A stretch of DNA of 64,000 nt from Dichomitus squalens LYAD-421 SS1 (GCF_000275845.1 NW_006766892.1:829065-893064), one strand, 5' to 3'; numbered from the stretch's first letter, positions 23,493 to 34,679 are shown. Notes: a model not told the origin generated them from the sequence alone. A program made the numbers and translations.

Positions 23493-25304
23493 TCATAACT
23501 TCGCCCTCGCCTGCTGCTCCGGTACCGGAATCGCAACCTGCTCAGTCTGCGCCTGGCCCTCACGCCCGTCCTCCCACCACACGACCGTCACCGTGATGTC
23601 GTCGCGGAACCGGCGCGAGTATGGCGCGGGGATGCTCGCGAGCTTCCGCAGATGCTCGACGTCCCCGCCCCCGAGCGCATTTCGGATCAGGTGCGCACTG
23701 AGGTTGTCATCCTCGAACGCCCACGCTCCCTGCTTTTCTGCGGACTGCCTGCCCCGCCCGGCCTTGTCCTTGCCGTCGACCCCGGCGGCGCCCGTGGACG
23801 TGCGCACGAGCCCAGGCAGCGCGCTCTTGGGGACGGTGCCGCGGACGCCGGAGAGGTGCCCGCCGACGAGAGCTACGACCTCCTCATTTGAGAGCTCGTC
23901 CCACAGGCCGTCGGTCGCCAGTACGACGAAGCGGAGCGCGGACTTGGGCGCGGGCGTGCCTTGCAGCGGGAGCGGGAGGAAGGACAGCGGGCGGTGGGTC
24001 ACGACGGGCGTCGCGGTGACGTAAGGTGGGGTCTTGAACAACTGTGGCGGAGGACGGAGGGCGTCGCCTTTGGGTTCAAGGAAGGCTTTGCTTAGTCTAG
24101 GTCAAGGCGAGGGTCAGCGGCGAGGATAAGGAGGAGTAGATGCGGGAAAGGGTACTGACACTTCCTGGACCTCTCGAGGCCACTTGTAACGAGCATCGCC
24201 GAACGCACGAGTGGGCTCTAAGCTACCTAGTACGCGGCCGTTGCGGATGACGTCCTGAGCCTCGCTGGGTGGGTGCTCGGATTGCATCCTGAACATCTTA
24301 TCAGCACATACAATTAGAGGTGGACAGTGACTTTCATACCGCTTCAGCTCGTTGGGGTTCCGCCCTGTCTGGTCCTCCGTGAGGGCCTCAACGCGCCACA
24401 CTCCCTGTCCGTCCGAAGTCTCCTCGTAGATACCGGCAACGGCACGGCTATCGCCTGTGCATGCAACGTAGAGGTTGCGGTTCGATGTATCGAACATCGC
24501 CAAAAGCGCGCAACTACCTGCAGCAGAATGTTTGTCAACACCATGCAATATTTCGGCGCGTGGTAGTACCCTACCTGACCGAGCCGTCTCTATAGCAGAT
24601 GTCGCCAAGGGGTGCCCACTCAGGTCTGGAATGAGCTTCTTCTTAAGGGTCTCCTGATCCACGGCATGGTACAAGATCTCTAAAGGGGCATTGACGATCT
24701 GGGCGTCGAGCTTTGTAAACGCATCCGCGATGGCACGCGACACATCGGAAGGGTTCGCGTCATACGGGGTAGAGGAAGCGGACCAGATGAGCGATTTCGC
24801 CTTCTGGAGCAGACCTGCATCCTTCAGATTCGCCTTGGGGTCGTTTACGCGTGTGGCGAGCTCCATAGCGACGGTGGGAATCAGTACCTTTGCAAGCACG
24901 CGAGAAGTATGGTAACCCGAATGTCCGTCCATGATAGCATAGAAGAGGTAGTCCCCTGGCGGCGAGAGGTCAGACGCATCCCGCTCGATGAGCAGGTTCC
25001 CGTTCGCGTCCTCTATGGGGTCATTTGACGCAAAATGCGCGGTCGTGGACTTCCAGACAATGCCCCCGTGGCGCGTCGCGCTCTTGGACGTCGCGTTCTG
25101 ACGAATGCGGGCGTCGACTTCGTCCTTGCTGAGGAGAGGGATGGTACGCGTGACCATCTGGCGTTTTCCGTCTGGGCCTGCTTCCCGCACGGAGAGGTCA
25201 AAAGTTTCAGAGGTCGGTTTCCGGTAATCACGATAATAGATATATGCGGGAGTACCGACTAGGACGGTGGTACCCAGGAGAGGTTTCCAGGCGCGCCTGA
25301 GCAT
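23493..25304 (-). CDS. Mitochondrial PP2C-type protein phosphatase (Ptc5/PDP-like)
   Basis: Metal-dependent Ser/Thr phosphatase; the fungal relative Ptc5 and animal PDP dephosphorylate pyruvate dehydrogenase E1-alpha in mitochondria. Coding exons in order: 24575-25304, 24340-24517, 24160-24288, 23493-24096, giving 546 residues. The N-terminus has a basic start MLRRAWKPLL and a helix TTVLVGTPAYIYY, suiting inner-membrane anchoring. PP2C motifs seen: YLFYAIMDGHSGYHTSRVLA (metal-binding DGH), AGSCALLAMFD, CTGDSRAVAG, LGSLEPTRAFGDARYKW, FVVLATDGLWDELSNEE and FRDDITVTVVWWED. Removing the intron 24518-24574 is needed to make the GSCALL motif. The last third has a Gly/Lys-rich insertion near residue 450. 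Whether pyruvate dehydrogenase is its substrate here is inference. Confidence 0.9.
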
Positions 25305-25805
25305 GGAGTGCGTTTGACGGGCAGCAGGCGCGGTGGGTATGTCCGAGCAAAGGAGAATCCAGCCGTCTAAAAAGTCGACTTATGCAGAAATTCGGTTGGA
25401 CAGAGGGCTCGCGGGGACATTGAACGTAAAGACGTACCAAGTTGTAGTGCACTCGTACACTCAATTCATACGTGTATGCGCACCAGTATCGGCTCTGCAC
25501 TTAATCCTGAGACGTCAGGCTTGTTCTTTGGCCAGGATTTATACTGTTGAACAGGACTTCTGGGGGAGACGGCACAGGAGGGAGGACAAGCCGAGTCGGC
25601 CCCGCAGCCGCTCCGGCCACTGGCACGCCAAGGTCTACGCGGACAATGCCGAACAAGCGCGACGCGTCGCGTCCTCGCAAGCGCTTATGCTAGCGCGACG
25701 ACTCAGACCTGGAAGGTCTGCGGCTCTGCATTGGAGAAGTGCACGGAGGAACATTCAGACCAATCACAGTATGTTTCTCGATCCCGGCAAGTTACTCGTT
25801 CCAGC

Positions 25806-25832
25806 TACAGTCATACACGGGTCCTTGGGACA
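25806..25832 (+). repeat. Left arm of a 27-base inverted repeat
   Basis: This 27-base segment matches the reverse complement of 26413-26439 with one mismatch (T/C at the centre of the CCTYGGG core). The two arms are about 580 bases apart. A shorter copy of the core, GGTCCTCGGGACA, lies between them at 26007-26019. Confidence 0.7.
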
Positions 25833-26394
25833 GTCAAGTGTTGTCGCTCATCCCAAACCATCCCCTACCTGTGCAGCCCATATCGGACAATGCCATTATG
25901 TATGGTACACAACAAGGCACTGCACGCCTAAGTTTCATGGTAATCCAACTATGTGTGAGAGGGATCGGGGACAATCATCCCAAATTTCTCTTATCGCACG
26001 TCCCTCGGTCCTCGGGACAGCGCTTAATTCCCTCGTGTGGACATCTAAACGCCAAATTGCTTGAGCGCAAGAACTACCCTTCCACACTGTGTCGATGACT
26101 ATCAGGGCTCAGTGTCAAAATCTCACCATATAAAGTTGCTGAGAGAAGGAGATATATGTCGCCTTGTTGTACACCAGAAATGGGGCACGCCCATGGGCAC
26201 GGTGAGTATAGATTTGGGCGGGAACCAGTCCCAGATTTGGTTTTCGTGTAAATCTTGTACAGAAACTGGGCTGGTGACTTCACTTCTGGGTCGCCTCTGA
26301 TGAAATTTGAGGAGAGGTGAGCTGTAAGAAGTCTATATAGATATATACAAAAACCTGAGGCAGTAGGATAGAGGGAGGGTCAGAAAACGCGCAG

Positions 26395-26430
26395 TGTCCC
26401 GAGGACCCATGGTGTCCCGAGGACCCGTGT
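26395..26430 (+). repeat. Two tandem 18-base units
   Basis: Two adjacent units begin TGTCCCGAGGACCC and differ only in the last few bases. The core is nearly palindromic (GTCC-CGA-GGAC). Confidence 0.7.
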
Positions 26431-26439
26431 ATGACTGTA
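26413..26439 (-). repeat. Right arm of a 27-base inverted repeat
   Basis: Reverse-complement partner of 25806-25832. Its first half also forms a tandem pair with 26395-26412 (period 18), sharing the core TGTCCCGAGGACCC. The arrangement could mark ends of a small non-autonomous element. Confidence 0.7.
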
Positions 26440-27484
26440 CTTAGTAAACTGATACAGACATCGAGTAGGGTCCCAGACTCTCAGGTTATCGCCCAAGTCA
26501 GGGGTGAGATCTTGTCCTTGAGAACCGGCGCCGTGAATTCGACTACGGAAGTTTGACCACCATGAAGGTGGACGACTCGCCGCACAGCCTATATCCCTAA
26601 ATGATAATTCCTGCACCTCTAAGTGGCATTGACACATAGACACATGAAGCTGACTCCCACGACAACTGCGATGTAGGCCGTGTCGGCGAAGGCGCAGCAA
26701 GCTGCATAACAAGCTTTCTGGGCGGTCTCTCTTCAGAACAAGGGAATCTGGGATCTCGGGAGGGGTGAGGCTAGCAATCTACCCATTCTGCGGCTTTTTC
26801 CTTCATGGGTAACGGGGCTTGCTCGCAGGTGGATGCACATGGCGCAGTTATGCGCAGTCCGTAGACATTCCGTAATGATGCGGGCACCGCGAACGAACCC
26901 AGACTCGATGAGAGTGGCTAGAATCACTGCATGATGTCACTTACGAATCATAGCTTGCGTCCTAGGGCATACTTCGTGGTCACCTGCAAGTGTCAACTCT
27001 ATCCATTCGCTACGCACTGGATGGTTACGCCGGTAGTCGGACAGTGGTCACTAAATTGAGCAATTCTGGTCTAGGCTCGTAGGACATGACGAGGAAATGG
27101 GTATGTCACAGCTAGCCCAGGAGGACCTCGTGCACTCCGGAACTTGAATAAGAAGAGCACACTCTCGGCAAGGGCGTGACACCGCCGTTCGCGCCCGTCC
27201 GGGACCGCTATACATAGTACGTGAGTGAACAATTACATCAATGCATAAGGTATCTTGAAAGAATGCTAACGAGGATGCCAAAGAGAGTAGGTCGACACAC
27301 GACATGACTAGGCTCCTGCCCAGTCCGAGGAACGCCCCCGACCGAACAGCCATTCAGCCGCAATCGAGACCTTCGAACGTGAACGCAACCGCCGCCATCA
27401 TAACCGCCGCATCCGCCCGTACTAGAGTTACCAACTCGCTGCGCCCGACTGTCCATCCCTGGACAATGGCGAGCGATCCGCCGT

Positions 27485-28835
27485 TCATGACCGTGCGTCG
27501 TCGTACTCAGGTGGCCGCTCCACCTCGCCTTCTCCCCCATATGGCCTAGGGGCCCCGTGCGCCTCCGTAAACTCAGGCGCGAGCAGCTCGCCATCCCGGA
27601 ACCGGATCCCCGAGTCCTGGTGCTGCACGGCTTCCTCTTCAGGCTCCTCGAGCACTGGAGGCGGCGCAGGCCCTTTCCGGTCCGGCCTCAACCTAGCCAC
27701 CCCCGCAGAAGAGGGATCGAACCCAGAGCCAGTGTCGGGCCCGGGCTGAGAACCCGAAGCGGGCCCTGTTTGAGAGGACGGGCCCGTACGGATGGGTTGC
27801 CCGAGACGCTGTTGAGCGGCTAGCTCAGCGGCATATAAGCGCCCGGCGACTTGGGAGGCAGAGTCGGATGGGGCGAGAGTGGATTCTGCGTATGGCGCGT
27901 TTGGAGGGACCTGGAGGGGGCTCGTGGAGCGCCAGAGGTCGCCAGACATGAAAGGTGCTGAGGAGTCCATGTCCGTTTTGGGTTCGTCCACGAGGTCGTC
28001 GACGAGATCTGAATGAGCGTTCCAGCGGATGTCAGCGTCTGGGTCTGGTCACGTCCAGGATGTATGCATACCTTTTCCGCCTTTCCGCCTGCGACCAAGC
28101 GTCGCACGATGTCTGAAGTAGCGGACATAGAGGAATATGGCGGCCGTCACCAGCAAGAGGCCCCCTACACCTCCTACCACTCCACCCACGATAGGTCCGA
28201 CGTTACTCTTAGAAGAGCCTGCGCTCGGCGCAGACGTCGGACTGGAAGTCCCAGAGGTCGTCGCCGTAGTAGAGATGGACGACGCAGGCGGTGTCGTCTC
28301 GACAACCTTGATGTAGTCAAGCAAGTACGGCGCAGCCGAGCTCGCGATTGTGACGTTGATGACCAGGACATGGGCACTATCGGCCAGGGTCCCGGAGTCG
28401 AAGAAAAGCTGCCCGTCCGCCTCGTTGACCCGTGTGTCCGGAACCTGGGTTGAAGAGAACGGGGTCACGTTCCCTCCGTCCAATGCGTACAGCGAGACGA
28501 CTGTTGCGCCAGAGACCGTCGGCACTGCGATCGAGCCATATACCTGTACACTCGTGCCTGCGCAAGCAGCAGTAGAGAAACGTATCAATCGTACGTCAGC
28601 TCGGATGTGATTAGTACCACAGCAACACACAATCACTGCAGTATGCTGGGAAGACAGGATAAGTGAACGTACCATGGAATCGATAGACCGCTCCGCCCGA
28701 ACCTTCCACCTTCGTCAGAGTCTGCGCGAAAATCGCACCGTTGTTCGACGTTTGTACCAATGTCCATTGCGAGCTCCCATACGAGTCGTATTCGATGGCC
28801 GTCGTGTTTGCGCTGTCCACGTTCACGGTGGTCAT
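27485..28835 (-). CDS. Single-pass membrane protein, mushroom-type
   Basis: Exons in order 28673-28835, 28072-28557 and 27485-28008 give 390 residues. The N-terminal 190 residues read like a beta-sandwich ectodomain (VYRFHGTSVQVYGSIAVPTV; SLYALDGGNVTPFSSTQVPD; LVINVTIASSAAPYLLDYIK), followed by a Ser/Thr-rich stalk, then a membrane helix with glycine motifs, GPIVGGVVGGVGGLLLVTAA plus IFLYVRYF, and a basic stop-transfer RHRATLGRRRKGGK. The cytosolic tail is Pro/Gln/Glu-rich and ends EGEVERPPEYDDARS. Proteins of this layout are numerous in Agaricomycetes and without known function. No cleavable signal peptide is visible with the chosen start, so the topology (N-terminus outside) is inferred. 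The next gene, 29311-31689, is a paralogue. Confidence 0.78.
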
Positions 28836-29310
28836 CCTAGCCCACCGGTGTCGGTAGAGCTCCGCCAGTCGTTCAAACGACGACGGTAGCGGTGTGAAGG
28901 ACTGATCATGAATTTGCAATATCCGTTGTGCATAACATCGCTCCGCTAGACTCTAGTGCCCTGACGGTGAGGTCCCGGAGCAGCCGTCGATGGCAGCGCC
29001 CATCAACGTGTCGACACTCGCGATGCGCTCCCCGGCGCTCAAGTGAGACATACCCGGACGCGCGCTTGTGAACTGGGGCACGATTGTCAAGCCGCATGAT
29101 GCAAGCGTGAATACGAATAGCAAATAAACGAATGTGCTAATAAGTACTGCACTAGACGGACTACGAAGCCTTTGTACTGTACCGTCAAAATCATTACACC
29201 TTGATGTATGCTATAAGCAACGCGAGCCGCCGCCCAGCGGTGGACTTCAATCTCCCATAGTAAATTGGCCTTTCCTAATCTCGATCCCCGGCCTCTTGTA
29301 TGACACCGCC
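28836..29310. other. Intergenic region between two membrane-protein paralogues
   Basis: About 475 bases with no recognised gene. It presumably carries the promoter of the 27485-28835 gene and the 3' end of its neighbour. Confidence 0.4.
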
Positions 29311-30180
29311 TCAGCTCGCCGTATACTCTGGTGGTACATCCGAGATGTCGTTTGCATCTAGGACGTTCGACGACGAAGACCCGCCTGCAACGGGCTGCGG
29401 CCGACCGTTTTCATCGAAGCGGACGCCTGAGTCAGCATGATACGTTGCCTGTTGCGGCACGGAGAGCAGGCCGGCCTCGGCAGCCTTGCTTCTCCCAGGC
29501 TGATTGGGGCTGTTCGTCTGCCGCTCTGGGTTGGTGACGACGAACAAGGACGGCGGATGCGATGGCCCTGAGACAGACGAGCTGCCAGCGCCATACTCGC
29601 TGATGGGTGCCTCAGAGGGTGCGTATGGAGCCTGCTGTGAATGGTGCCCTGAGTGTCCCGAGTGTGCGGACGACGCGGTGTAGGCAGACTGAGGCGGAAG
29701 TGCCGCACTATATGCGGATCCCGGACCCAAGGTCGAAGAGGGCGCTACTGATTGAGGTGGAATCTCGTATGGGGTAGGTTTCGCCTCTGTAAGGTCCCGG
29801 AGTTAGCGAATTGAGAACCATATGAATGTGGCCTCATGAGGATACCACATACCTTCGTCATCTAACAGTTCATCGGGCTTTGCAGACGTCGCGTAGAAAT
29901 AGGCCTGTCCGTTGCGATTCCTCTTCCGGAAACAGAACAACCAGATCGCGACGCCGACGCCGACCAGTACTGCGATGCCACCTATGACGCCCCCGACGAT
30001 GGGACCCACAGGTGCGCTTTTGCTGCCCGAAGCACCGCTCGTAGGCTGCCCCGTCACAGTGACGGCGGGAAGGAACGTATTTACGACGGATTGCGAAGCC
30101 GTCGGGGTGGCTCCGTTCGAAGCCGCGTACAGGATCAAGTCGAGTGCGAACGGGTACTCCTGTGTGGCGTCAGTCACAGC
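29311..30180 (-). CDS. Single-pass membrane protein paralogue, 3' part (5' end lost in gap)
   Basis: This piece runs out of the N-gap at 30180 and ends with a stop at 29311. It encodes the end of the ectodomain, the stalk with SVVNTFLPAVTVTGQPTSGA, the membrane helix PIVGGVIGGIAVLVGVGVAI plus WLFCF, the basic RKRNRN, then after an intron (ending at 29787) a Ser/His/Pro-rich cytosolic tail that finishes NDISDVPPEYTAS. The tail resembles that of the 27485-28835 gene (DSGIRF/DSGVRF and PPEY motifs). The 813 bases 29368-30180 are identical to 30469-31281, so this piece and the next one probably represent a single gene split by an assembly error. Joined, they would make a protein of about 385 residues. 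Confidence 0.75.
29368..30180 (+). repeat. Copy 1 of an exact 813-base direct duplication
   Basis: Matches 30469-31281 at an offset of 1101 bases, with no difference noticed. It ends at the first N of the gap. Confidence 0.9.
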
Positions 30181-30468
30181 NNNNNNNNNNNNNNNNNNNN
30201 NNNNNNNNNNNNNNNNNNNNNNNNNNNNNNNNNNNNNNNNNNNNNNNNNNNNNNNNNNNNNNNNNNNNNNNNNNNNNNNNNNNNNNNNNNNNNNNNNNNN
30301 NNNNNNNNNNNNNNNNNNNNNNNNNNNNNNNNNNNNNNNNNNNNNNNNNNNNNNNNNNNNNNNNNNNNNNNNNNNNNNNNNNNNNNNNNNNNNNNNNNNN
30401 NNNNNNNNNNNNNNNNNNNNNNNNNNNNNNNNNNNNNNNNNNNNNNNNNNNNNNNNNNNNNNNNNNNN
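30181..30468. other. Assembly gap of 288 N
   Basis: Unsequenced or unresolved bases. The gap lies exactly between the two identical 813-base copies. By position it would correspond to the ectodomain-coding part 31282-31569 of the upstream copy. Confidence 0.99.
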
Positions 30469-31281
30469 CGACGACGAAGACCCGCCTGCAACGGGCTGCG
30501 GCCGACCGTTTTCATCGAAGCGGACGCCTGAGTCAGCATGATACGTTGCCTGTTGCGGCACGGAGAGCAGGCCGGCCTCGGCAGCCTTGCTTCTCCCAGG
30601 CTGATTGGGGCTGTTCGTCTGCCGCTCTGGGTTGGTGACGACGAACAAGGACGGCGGATGCGATGGCCCTGAGACAGACGAGCTGCCAGCGCCATACTCG
30701 CTGATGGGTGCCTCAGAGGGTGCGTATGGAGCCTGCTGTGAATGGTGCCCTGAGTGTCCCGAGTGTGCGGACGACGCGGTGTAGGCAGACTGAGGCGGAA
30801 GTGCCGCACTATATGCGGATCCCGGACCCAAGGTCGAAGAGGGCGCTACTGATTGAGGTGGAATCTCGTATGGGGTAGGTTTCGCCTCTGTAAGGTCCCG
30901 GAGTTAGCGAATTGAGAACCATATGAATGTGGCCTCATGAGGATACCACATACCTTCGTCATCTAACAGTTCATCGGGCTTTGCAGACGTCGCGTAGAAA
31001 TAGGCCTGTCCGTTGCGATTCCTCTTCCGGAAACAGAACAACCAGATCGCGACGCCGACGCCGACCAGTACTGCGATGCCACCTATGACGCCCCCGACGA
31101 TGGGACCCACAGGTGCGCTTTTGCTGCCCGAAGCACCGCTCGTAGGCTGCCCCGTCACAGTGACGGCGGGAAGGAACGTATTTACGACGGATTGCGAAGC
31201 CGTCGGGGTGGCTCCGTTCGAAGCCGCGTACAGGATCAAGTCGAGTGCGAACGGGTACTCCTGTGTGGCGTCAGTCACAGC
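30469..31281 (+). repeat. Copy 2 of an exact 813-base direct duplication
   Basis: Starts at the first base after the gap and matches 29368-30180. Perfect identity including intron sequence argues for an assembly artefact or a very recent duplication. Confidence 0.9.
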
Positions 31282-31689
31282 CATCTCGAGTGTGTGTTGC
31301 CCGCCCTTGATGGAGTCGAGAACGAGGTATGGGAAGGAAAAGTCAATGCTGCCGTTGTTTGGGGCCGTTGTCGATTGAACTGTCACACCATCGAGCGCAA
31401 ACTGGACAGTAGGAGGCGTTGAGTCTTGTACGGTTGAGGCAACCCCAAGCACGGCGATGGCGGAACCTGCGGCATTTGTTACCACATTGGAAGAGAATAT
31501 AGTCATGAATATTGACTCACCTGTGAAGCTGAAGCTGGCCTTCGCTCCCGAGATACCCGCGGTAACCGTACCGTCCGCCGCCTGCTGGTCGGACGTAGCG
31601 AACCACAGACTAGGGGTCTCATAATTTATGGAGGAGGTGTCACGATCATCCACGAAAATGAAAGAGCCGCTGTCAGTAGAGGCTGACAT
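30469..31689 (-). CDS. Single-pass membrane protein paralogue, 5' part (3' end lost in gap)
   Basis: Exons in order 31521-31689, 30954-31466 and 30887 down to the gap. It starts MSASTDSGSFIFVDDRDTSS and has an ectodomain with ASFSFTGSAIAVLGVASTVQ, PPTVQFALDGVTVQSTTAPN and GGQHTLEMAVTDATQEYPFA. This is the fungal carbohydrate-binding-like beta-sandwich pattern also seen in the 27485-28835 gene. The membrane helix and the first part of the cytosolic tail follow before the reading frame enters the N-gap. Intron 31467-31520 must be removed to join SFT to GSAIAV. An upstream in-frame ATG exists, but sequence before 31689 shows no conservation. Function unknown; likely a plasma-membrane or wall-associated sensor-like protein, which is inference only. 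Confidence 0.75.
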
Positions 31690-32934
31690 GGCAAACGGCA
31701 AGTCAAAGCGAAAGAGGCCTAAGAAAGAGACAGGGAGATGAAGGAGGAGATGGAGAAGGGAACACCCTCGCGTACGCGTACACGCTTTCTTTACTGCATC
31801 TTCAATATCAAATGGACACATCTGCGAATGATGCTCCCAGGCTAGCGAGAAGGCGCTGTCGCTCTTAGGGAGCAGGGTGCTATAAAGCACAGCATGTTGT
31901 TATAATCCAGCGGTGCTCGGCGGTATCAAACCTCCTGTTCTCGGACAGGGGTCGGCCAACACGGGCTCTTGACAGGCAACATTGTTGTGCAGTGAGACAT
32001 ATACTCAGAGAGGCACCACACATGTCAGCAATCCTGACGACTGCGAGAAAATAACCTCATGAGTCAACGTTGCAACCGGAGGGCATGCTGAGTCGAGCTC
32101 GTACGTGCCCAGTACTGGGACTTGGATACCTTACAGGTAGTACGGGGGCCAATTTGTTCATATCAAGAGCGTTGGGTGACAGCTATTCATGAATCGGTGA
32201 GATGCATAGCGGTAGAACGTCTCGCAAGTATAACGAGCCGAAAGCAGTAGCGAGCGATGGTGAGTTGGCTGTGCCAGTCGATCTAGGTAAGGCGTCTTCA
32301 TCTAAGCGAGGTGAAATGTGACGGTGTCACATTGGGCGCTTTATTCCCTAAACGAGCCGGAGTGACTCGGAGTCAACGGCAGTTCGGGTTGGCTGTATGG
32401 TACCGGCCGCTGCAGCCTTTCATTTCAGCTTTCAAGCAGGCATCCACGGGTTGACAAGCGACGACGAGCATCTCTCCTGTATTTGAAGCCAACTCTCACT
32501 GTCGTCGCGGAAAGCTTTGTCCCAACGAACGACGAGCGTGCAATCCATCCTGACGTTGTCGACTTGATCTGCTGCCCATATTTGTTCTCGATCGCAACCA
32601 GCTCCGCGCCGCGCAACGAGGCACCAGCCCGAAGAACCCGTCCGAGTGGCGGTCCGCGAATACTCAGCCCGATCTCGTTCGACTTCCGCGTAGCAAACCG
32701 CCTGTCAAACCACCACCTCCACATGTGTGCTGCAACTCAACGGCCTGATTTCCAAGGTCATGCCCTTGAGCCACTGAAAAATGCATGTTCAAGTGATAGC
32801 GAGCCATCAACATCTAACATCGTGAGTGGAGAACAGTCTTTGCTCAACGAACATCTAAAATACTCAGCTATATGCTACTTTCTGTATAGCACAATGACAG
32901 TGGCGACGAAACACGAACACCGACGCCTCCGCCG
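31690..32934. other. Divergent intergenic region, 1.2 kb
   Basis: Lies between two genes transcribed away from each other. No coding sequence, tRNA or repeat was recognised. Confidence 0.4.
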
Positions 32935-34074
32935 ATGCCCTTCTCGCAGCACCCTCAAGCAATATTTGACGATGGAACGCAGGACGCTGCCGCGCTGCTG
33001 ACCACCACTCACGGCATCAAGATTCGTGACTTCGCGTACGACAACACCTTGCCGCCCGTAACCACCGTCCCCCGTTTCTCGGTCCAGGTCCAGCCACGCC
33101 CGCGAATTCTCCAGCGTGCGCGCGACATGATCGCAAGCACAGGCCGCGACGATGGCGAAGAGAGCGACGAGGAGGACCCAAGCTTTCAGCGCACGTTCTA
33201 CATCGACTCATCCGGGACCGGCACGAGCCACACATCCCGCTACCGCAAGAAGGGTACGCTCGCGCGGACGCTGACAGAGCCCGCCGACGAGCAGCCCCTG
33301 CCGTCACAGGGTTTCAACACGCGTCCATTCATCTTTCCACAGCCTTCGTACGCTATGCGGCAGCCATCGCCTCCCAGGCCCCGACCAGGAGGCGCACAAT
33401 TCCCGACGACCCCAAACAAGTCAGGACGTCGTTCCCCCCAGGGCGAGCTCAGCCCTATCAACACGTTCCCCCAATCCCAGCCGAGCATACAGGGAGAGTC
33501 GCAGGAGTCAGAGCCATATATCGACACGCCGCTCGTCACACCAAACGGGTCACTGCAATGGCCCGTCCAGGACACCAGCGCCTTGCCATCTTCCCATCTC
33601 GAGTCAGTTCTGCCTCAACTAGCTGACCCGGACGTCACGATGTCACAACTCGGGTTCACCCCCGAACGCTCGCAGCGGCCCCGTGTCTCCCCTGTCGCAT
33701 CTCCTCCGCGCCGGCAGCTCCGGAACCCCCACCTCCCGCCTCCAGCAGAGTTCCGCACACGCACACCTACACCTGCGAAGTCTCGCCCGTCTTCAGGTTC
33801 TCCTGATGCACCTGTCACACGTTCAAGGGCGGCGTGCCCGGCGCCGCTGCAGGACGCGCCAGCGCCGCGCTACTATCTACGCCAGCGGCCACAGGACGGA
33901 AGATCCGCTGCGCCCGCCACGTCGCGGGGTACGAGTCGCACGAGGACGTCGGGTCATATCGCCCAGCAAGCTCAGAAGCCCCCGTCTAAGAAGCGGAAAC
34001 TCACACCTCCGGAGCCGGCAACCAAACCGACGCGCGGTCGGCGATGGAACGGCGACATCAAGGAGAACAGGTAG
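32935..34074 (+). CDS. Uncharacterised disordered protein with C-terminal KEN motif
   Basis: Single-exon gene of 379 residues that I do not recognise. It begins MPFSQHPQAIFDDGTQDAAA. Two short ordered-looking patches occur near the start (ALLTTTHGIKIRDFAYDNTL; RFSVQVQPRPRILQRARDMI), then an acidic run (DDGEESDEEDPSFQRTF). The remainder is Pro/Ser/Arg-rich and low in hydrophobic residues. The end has a nuclear-type basic cluster PPSKKRKLTPPEPATK followed by DIKENR at the very C-terminus. KEN is the recognition motif of the Cdh1-bound anaphase-promoting complex, and RxxL strings are also present (RTLTE; RQLRN). A cell-cycle-regulated nuclear protein is possible but not shown. It converges on the haspin gene 600 bases away. 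The uninterrupted frame and codon regularity support it as real. Confidence 0.72.
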   Translation: MPFSQHPQAIFDDGTQDAAALLTTTHGIKIRDFAYDNTLPPVTTVPRFSVQVQPRPRILQRARDMIASTGRDDGEESDEEDPSFQRTFYIDSSGTGTSHTSRYRKKGTLARTLTEPADEQPLPSQGFNTRPFIFPQPSYAMRQPSPPRPRPGGAQFPTTPNKSGRRSPQGELSPINTFPQSQPSIQGESQESEPYIDTPLVTPNGSLQWPVQDTSALPSSHLESVLPQLADPDVTMSQLGFTPERSQRPRVSPVASPPRRQLRNPHLPPPAEFRTRTPTPAKSRPSSGSPDAPVTRSRAACPAPLQDAPAPRYYLRQRPQDGRSAAPATSRGTSRTRTSGHIAQQAQKPPSKKRKLTPPEPATKPTRGRRWNGDIKENR

Positions 34075-34679
34075 CTGTGGCCATTGCGGTCATCAGCAAT
34101 CTGCTACAAGTTGACAGCAGCGGGCGAACCAACTGCCCTGCCAGCATTGCGTCAATCCTCCGACTACCCCTCATCTGCGAATCAGTGACATCCTGTTTTC
34201 TGACCCATGAACAATCCGAATGGACGGGACTGGAGGGTTACTATCTATCTTATTCGAGTATATCCATCTGTCGAGTCTGTGTATTCACTGATCCATCACC
34301 CGAGCTGTCTGTTGTCCGCTGTCATGTCAAATTGTCGTTGTCTGATGTATTCTACCAAGTGTACCCGTTCCGCATTCTCTCACAAGCACGTACTGCGCCT
34401 TTACCCACCATACATTGCTAGCGGATACCTACCTGTAGCAGTATCGACTACCATTTTATGACCGTTACCTTGGCCACATCTCCTGGCCTTACAATGATAA
34501 ATGACCACATGCACTATGTTGGATCAGATTTGATGTTTCCGACACCGACTTGATGAGAAGTAGCCTTCGCGATGCATATCTCAGAAGAACCAGGGTACAG
34601 ATAGATTACAACAAGCTTCCACCAGATGTAGTGCGGTGCGGGAAGGCGCGGCGAGAGATACATCGACCGCATGACCGTT
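34075..34679. other. Convergent intergenic region
   Basis: About 600 bases between facing genes, AT-richer than the coding sequence on either side. It probably holds two 3' untranslated regions. Nothing else was recognised. Confidence 0.45.

Larger units (their letters stand above)
25305..27484. other. Gene-free 2.2-kb stretch with inverted repeats
   Basis: No frame resembles a protein. AT-richer than its neighbours between about 25400 and 27050. It contains an inverted 27-base repeat pair and short tandem copies of the same motif, described separately. It may be a decayed mobile element, but no transposase or long terminal repeat could be recognised. Confidence 0.45.

Noticed and set aside
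27712..27730. tRNA B-box-like GGTTCGATCCC on the minus strand
   Set aside because: It lies in the coding sequence of the membrane protein gene (Gly-Ser-Gly-Phe-Asp-Pro) and no A box or cloverleaf was found around it.
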